DNA of 64,000 nt from Watersipora subatra. Its lineage: Eukaryota; Bryozoa; Gymnolaemata; Cheilostomatida; Watersiporidae. Both the position numbers and the translations under genes were made by a program. The stretch spans positions 14,328,108 through 14,392,107 of the forward strand of contig NC_088717.1 of NCBI RefSeq assembly GCF_963576615.1. The letters are read 5' to 3'. How positions within the stretch are numbered: position 1 is the stretch's first letter; every line of letters starts with the position of its first letter. This document shows, piece by piece, positions 61,741 to 64,000 of the stretch. Below the pieces are notes generated by a model. That model did not search any database and was not told where the DNA came from. It saw only the letters and a list, made by a program, of their open reading frames with translations.

Positions 61741-62645
61741 CTCACGACTTTTCACGCCGCTGCCAGGGTAGTAGTTTGAGTTTAATAAAAAATGCAAGTA
61801 AGCTATATAACCAGATTACACTAATAGACCAGAGAACCAGGACATTCGGTTAGTTCTTATTCAATTCCATAAATAGAACTTGTCGAGAGCTGTCATAGCT
61901 ACGTAGAGTTACCTTGCCAAGGCATATAAAATTGTCATGAAGTTACATGCATTTACCGTGGGCAGTATGTCTAAGAATTGTCAGAGTTCGGTGAATGGCG
62001 TGTATCAAGATCACTCATCGATTTATCAAAATATTATTCTATCAAAATCTGTCATAGAGTTATCTAGGTTGCAGGTATCATTATTAGTCATAGAAGTACC
62101 AGCATATTACTATTAGCATCATATTTGGTACCAATATAACATTTTGGTACTAATCATATTAGTACCAAATTATTATCATAAAGTAGGCTGTAAGCTACAT
62201 ATGTAGCATGCACAACAATACTTTTCCAGATATGCAATGATTAACAAGTTTACCCCGAGTTTTAGGATTAGAACTTAATTTAGCTGGTAACTCGCCGTTG
62301 ACAAAAAACAAAAGATTTCCATCTAATGAAATGAAAAGAGCACACTTTAACCTTTAAAATTTTGTAAAGATTTATTCTTTAAAGATAATACATGAGATGA
62401 TCTTTTTATCAATGATGAACACCGGGTTGCCATAATTTTGTAGACCTAGGTAGTCCCTATTTATTATGGAGTTACCAAAGCAGTATAAGCATATGCATAT
62501 TCAAATCTGTCTTGGTGTTGCGAAAGTATTGCTGTATTGAAATATGTTATAAAAAACTAAAGTTCATTGGTGATGTGACTATAATGAGCTGTTAGTTGAA
62601 CGCTATATTACTGAAGTAGAATGGACTAGATAAGGAGTTGATACC

Positions 62646-62739
62646 ATGCCGGCACACGATGGCAAGCTACAGCTGATTCACAGGAAACAGTGGCGCCAAG
62701 CTCTGCTAATTGTTTCCCTTATCACCTGGTTTCAATTGG
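62646..62739 (+). CDS. Possible first coding exon of an unresolved membrane protein gene
   Basis: From an ATG in an ATACCATGC context the frame reads MPAHDGKLQLIHRKQWRQAL then LIVSLITWFQL and meets a TTGG/GTAAAG donor. Basic residues before a hydrophobic run suggest a signal anchor or signal peptide. No second exon was found before the window ends, so the call rests on one exon-like frame. Confidence 0.35.
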
Positions 62740-63730
62740 GTAAAGTCCATAGTTACTGAACTTTTAAGGTTTATTTCTCAAAGTATCAAACAATTTTTTG
62801 TGTTTTCAATCAAGTGTTTCCACAGTTGTAGGGGTGAAACATGAGCTTGGAGTAAAACTTATTTCAGCTTGTTGCATCCAGTACGACCTGCCCCGACCCG
62901 TTATTAGGTTTTATTTAAAAAAACTAGGCTACAACTGGTAACATGGCAAAAATAAAGCAGCCTGACTAAAATGTAATAACTTCTGCATAGCAAGATTATA
63001 CAAATTACAGTTTATATGCTCCTAGAACAAATGAATAAACTACATCTGGCCTTAAAAGGATATCTAACTTTTGAAGCTGCGGCTTCAGTGGTTTGTAAAG
63101 CAGCATTAGTATGGCATGCTACGCACCTCATACACTGCTCATCAAATCATCAATATTATACCATAGATATATATTTATTATGCTCTATCATCAGAATAAA
63201 ACAGTACTTGTTATAGCTTCGCCACAACTCGACACGCCCTGACATACTTAGGAGCATCTCGTCAAGCCTCGACACACCTTGATACATTTCGACAAGCGGC
63301 CGCACAACTCAACACACCATGACACATCTCGATACGTCTCGACAAATGACTACAAAGTAAGGTAAATCCGTAAATGGCTCAAATTTAAAATCATTTCATT
63401 GCAAATTCATAATCAGTGCCAGAAATTTGGTAAGAGATCTAATTTTATACACCATTGGAGACCCCTGAAACAATGCTAAACTTTTTAGCATCTGTGAAAT
63501 ATTAGCCTTTAGTTATTAGCCATTATATCAGCATTGTTAGTCAGAAAATATTCTGGCTAACAATGCTAATGGGAAACATGAATTTCTGTGAGTAAATGCT
63601 AAAATTTGCCATGTTATTGGAAACTTGAGAACTAGGGTCTAGACTCTAGAGCAACCAACATTCTTCTTTTAAAGGCCATATCTACAGTGATGGCAGCTTT
63701 GCTGTATGGTGTTGACACATGTACTACCTA
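62740..63730. other. Right-hand non-coding stretch
   Basis: Contains repeated CTCGACACGCC/CTCGACAC-type motifs (63225-63350, imperfect period about 11-20 bp) and an imperfect hairpin (AGCATTGTTAG, inverse, 63530-63567). No supported gene was seen. Confidence 0.45.
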
Positions 63731-63732
63731 CA

Positions 63733-64000
63733 GCATGCAAACTCACAGACTCACAGACTTACAGACACACAGACTCACAGACTCACAGACTAACAGACTC
63801 ACAGACTCACAGACTTACAGACTTGCAGACTCACAGACTTACAGACTCACTGACTCACAGACTTACAGACTGTTGACTCACAGACTCACAGACTCACAGA
63901 CTCACAGACTCACAGACTCACAGACTCACAGACTCACAAACTCACAAACTCACAGACTTACAGACTCACAGACTTACAGACTCACAGACTCACAAACTCA
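63733..64000. repeat. 8-bp minisatellite (CTCACAGA)n reaching the window edge
   Basis: More than 25 units of CTCACAGA with CTTACAGA and CTCACAAA variants. It is not interrupted before base 64000 and so continues beyond the window. Confidence 0.95.

Larger units (their letters stand above)
59736..62645. other. Intergenic region upstream of the claudin-like gene
   Basis: About 2.9 kb with a 25-bp minisatellite (59886-59990), a 14-bp hairpin (60192-60224) and antisense tRNA-like SINE pieces (61205-61300, 61540-61740). The claudin-like promoter must lie here but was not pinpointed. No other coding sequence was supported. Confidence 0.5.

Noticed and set aside
63733-64000. CRISPR array or telomere repeat
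   Set aside because: The unit is 8 bp with no spacers, and it does not match TTAGGG-type telomere repeats; it is a simple minisatellite.

Overview
This is animal (metazoan) nuclear DNA. It is AT-rich, carries short spliced exons with GT-AG borders and long introns, and holds many decayed LINEs, tRNA-like SINEs and terminal-inverted-repeat (TIR) elements. The gene families (RSF1, CWC15, NHL-repeat and PMP22/claudin-like membrane proteins) and the repeat types fit an invertebrate, perhaps a marine lophotrochozoan; the sequence does not fix the phylum. No prokaryotic or viral operon and no CRISPR array was seen.

Layout. (1) 529-8676, minus strand: an unrecognised gene for a histidine-rich heptad-repeat protein, joined here from eight phase-compatible exons. 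Two 33-nt exons lie in two halves of a tandem duplication (about 2655-5770), and one half contains a LINE reverse-transcriptase fragment. (2) 11129-22654, minus strand: CWC15, a spliceosome protein, complete in five exons (220 residues). (3) 15043-20714, plus strand, nested inside the third CWC15 intron: an NHL-repeat, single-pass membrane protein gene (five exons found, 5' end probably missing). (4) 24481-54914, plus strand: RSF1, the histone chaperone/PHD subunit of the RSF chromatin remodeller, complete in 19 exons that join in phase to 1428 residues. (5) 56437-59735, minus strand: a four-exon, four-transmembrane PMP22/claudin-superfamily gene. (6) 62646-62739, plus strand: a possible first exon of a further membrane protein gene that is not resolved inside the window.

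CWC15 and RSF1 are head to head, with 1.8 kb between start codons. RSF1 and the claudin-like gene converge (stops about 1.5 kb apart); the gap holds a broken gene fragment with a 64-bp tandem duplication. The large introns (RSF1 intron 5, 7.8 kb; CWC15 intron 3, 8.9 kb) are mostly repeats: a pogo/Tigger-type element with a triplicated terminus, a family of TIR elements with GTAAAACC ends, and LINE relics. The right edge runs into an 8-bp minisatellite.

No defence system, biosynthetic cluster or clearly novel molecular machine was found. The most distinctive items are the duplicated micro-exon in the His-rich gene, the nested NHL gene, a perfect hairpin in the claudin-like 3' region, and the structured TIR elements. 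All exon joins were made by eye from splice signals and reading phase, without transcript data.
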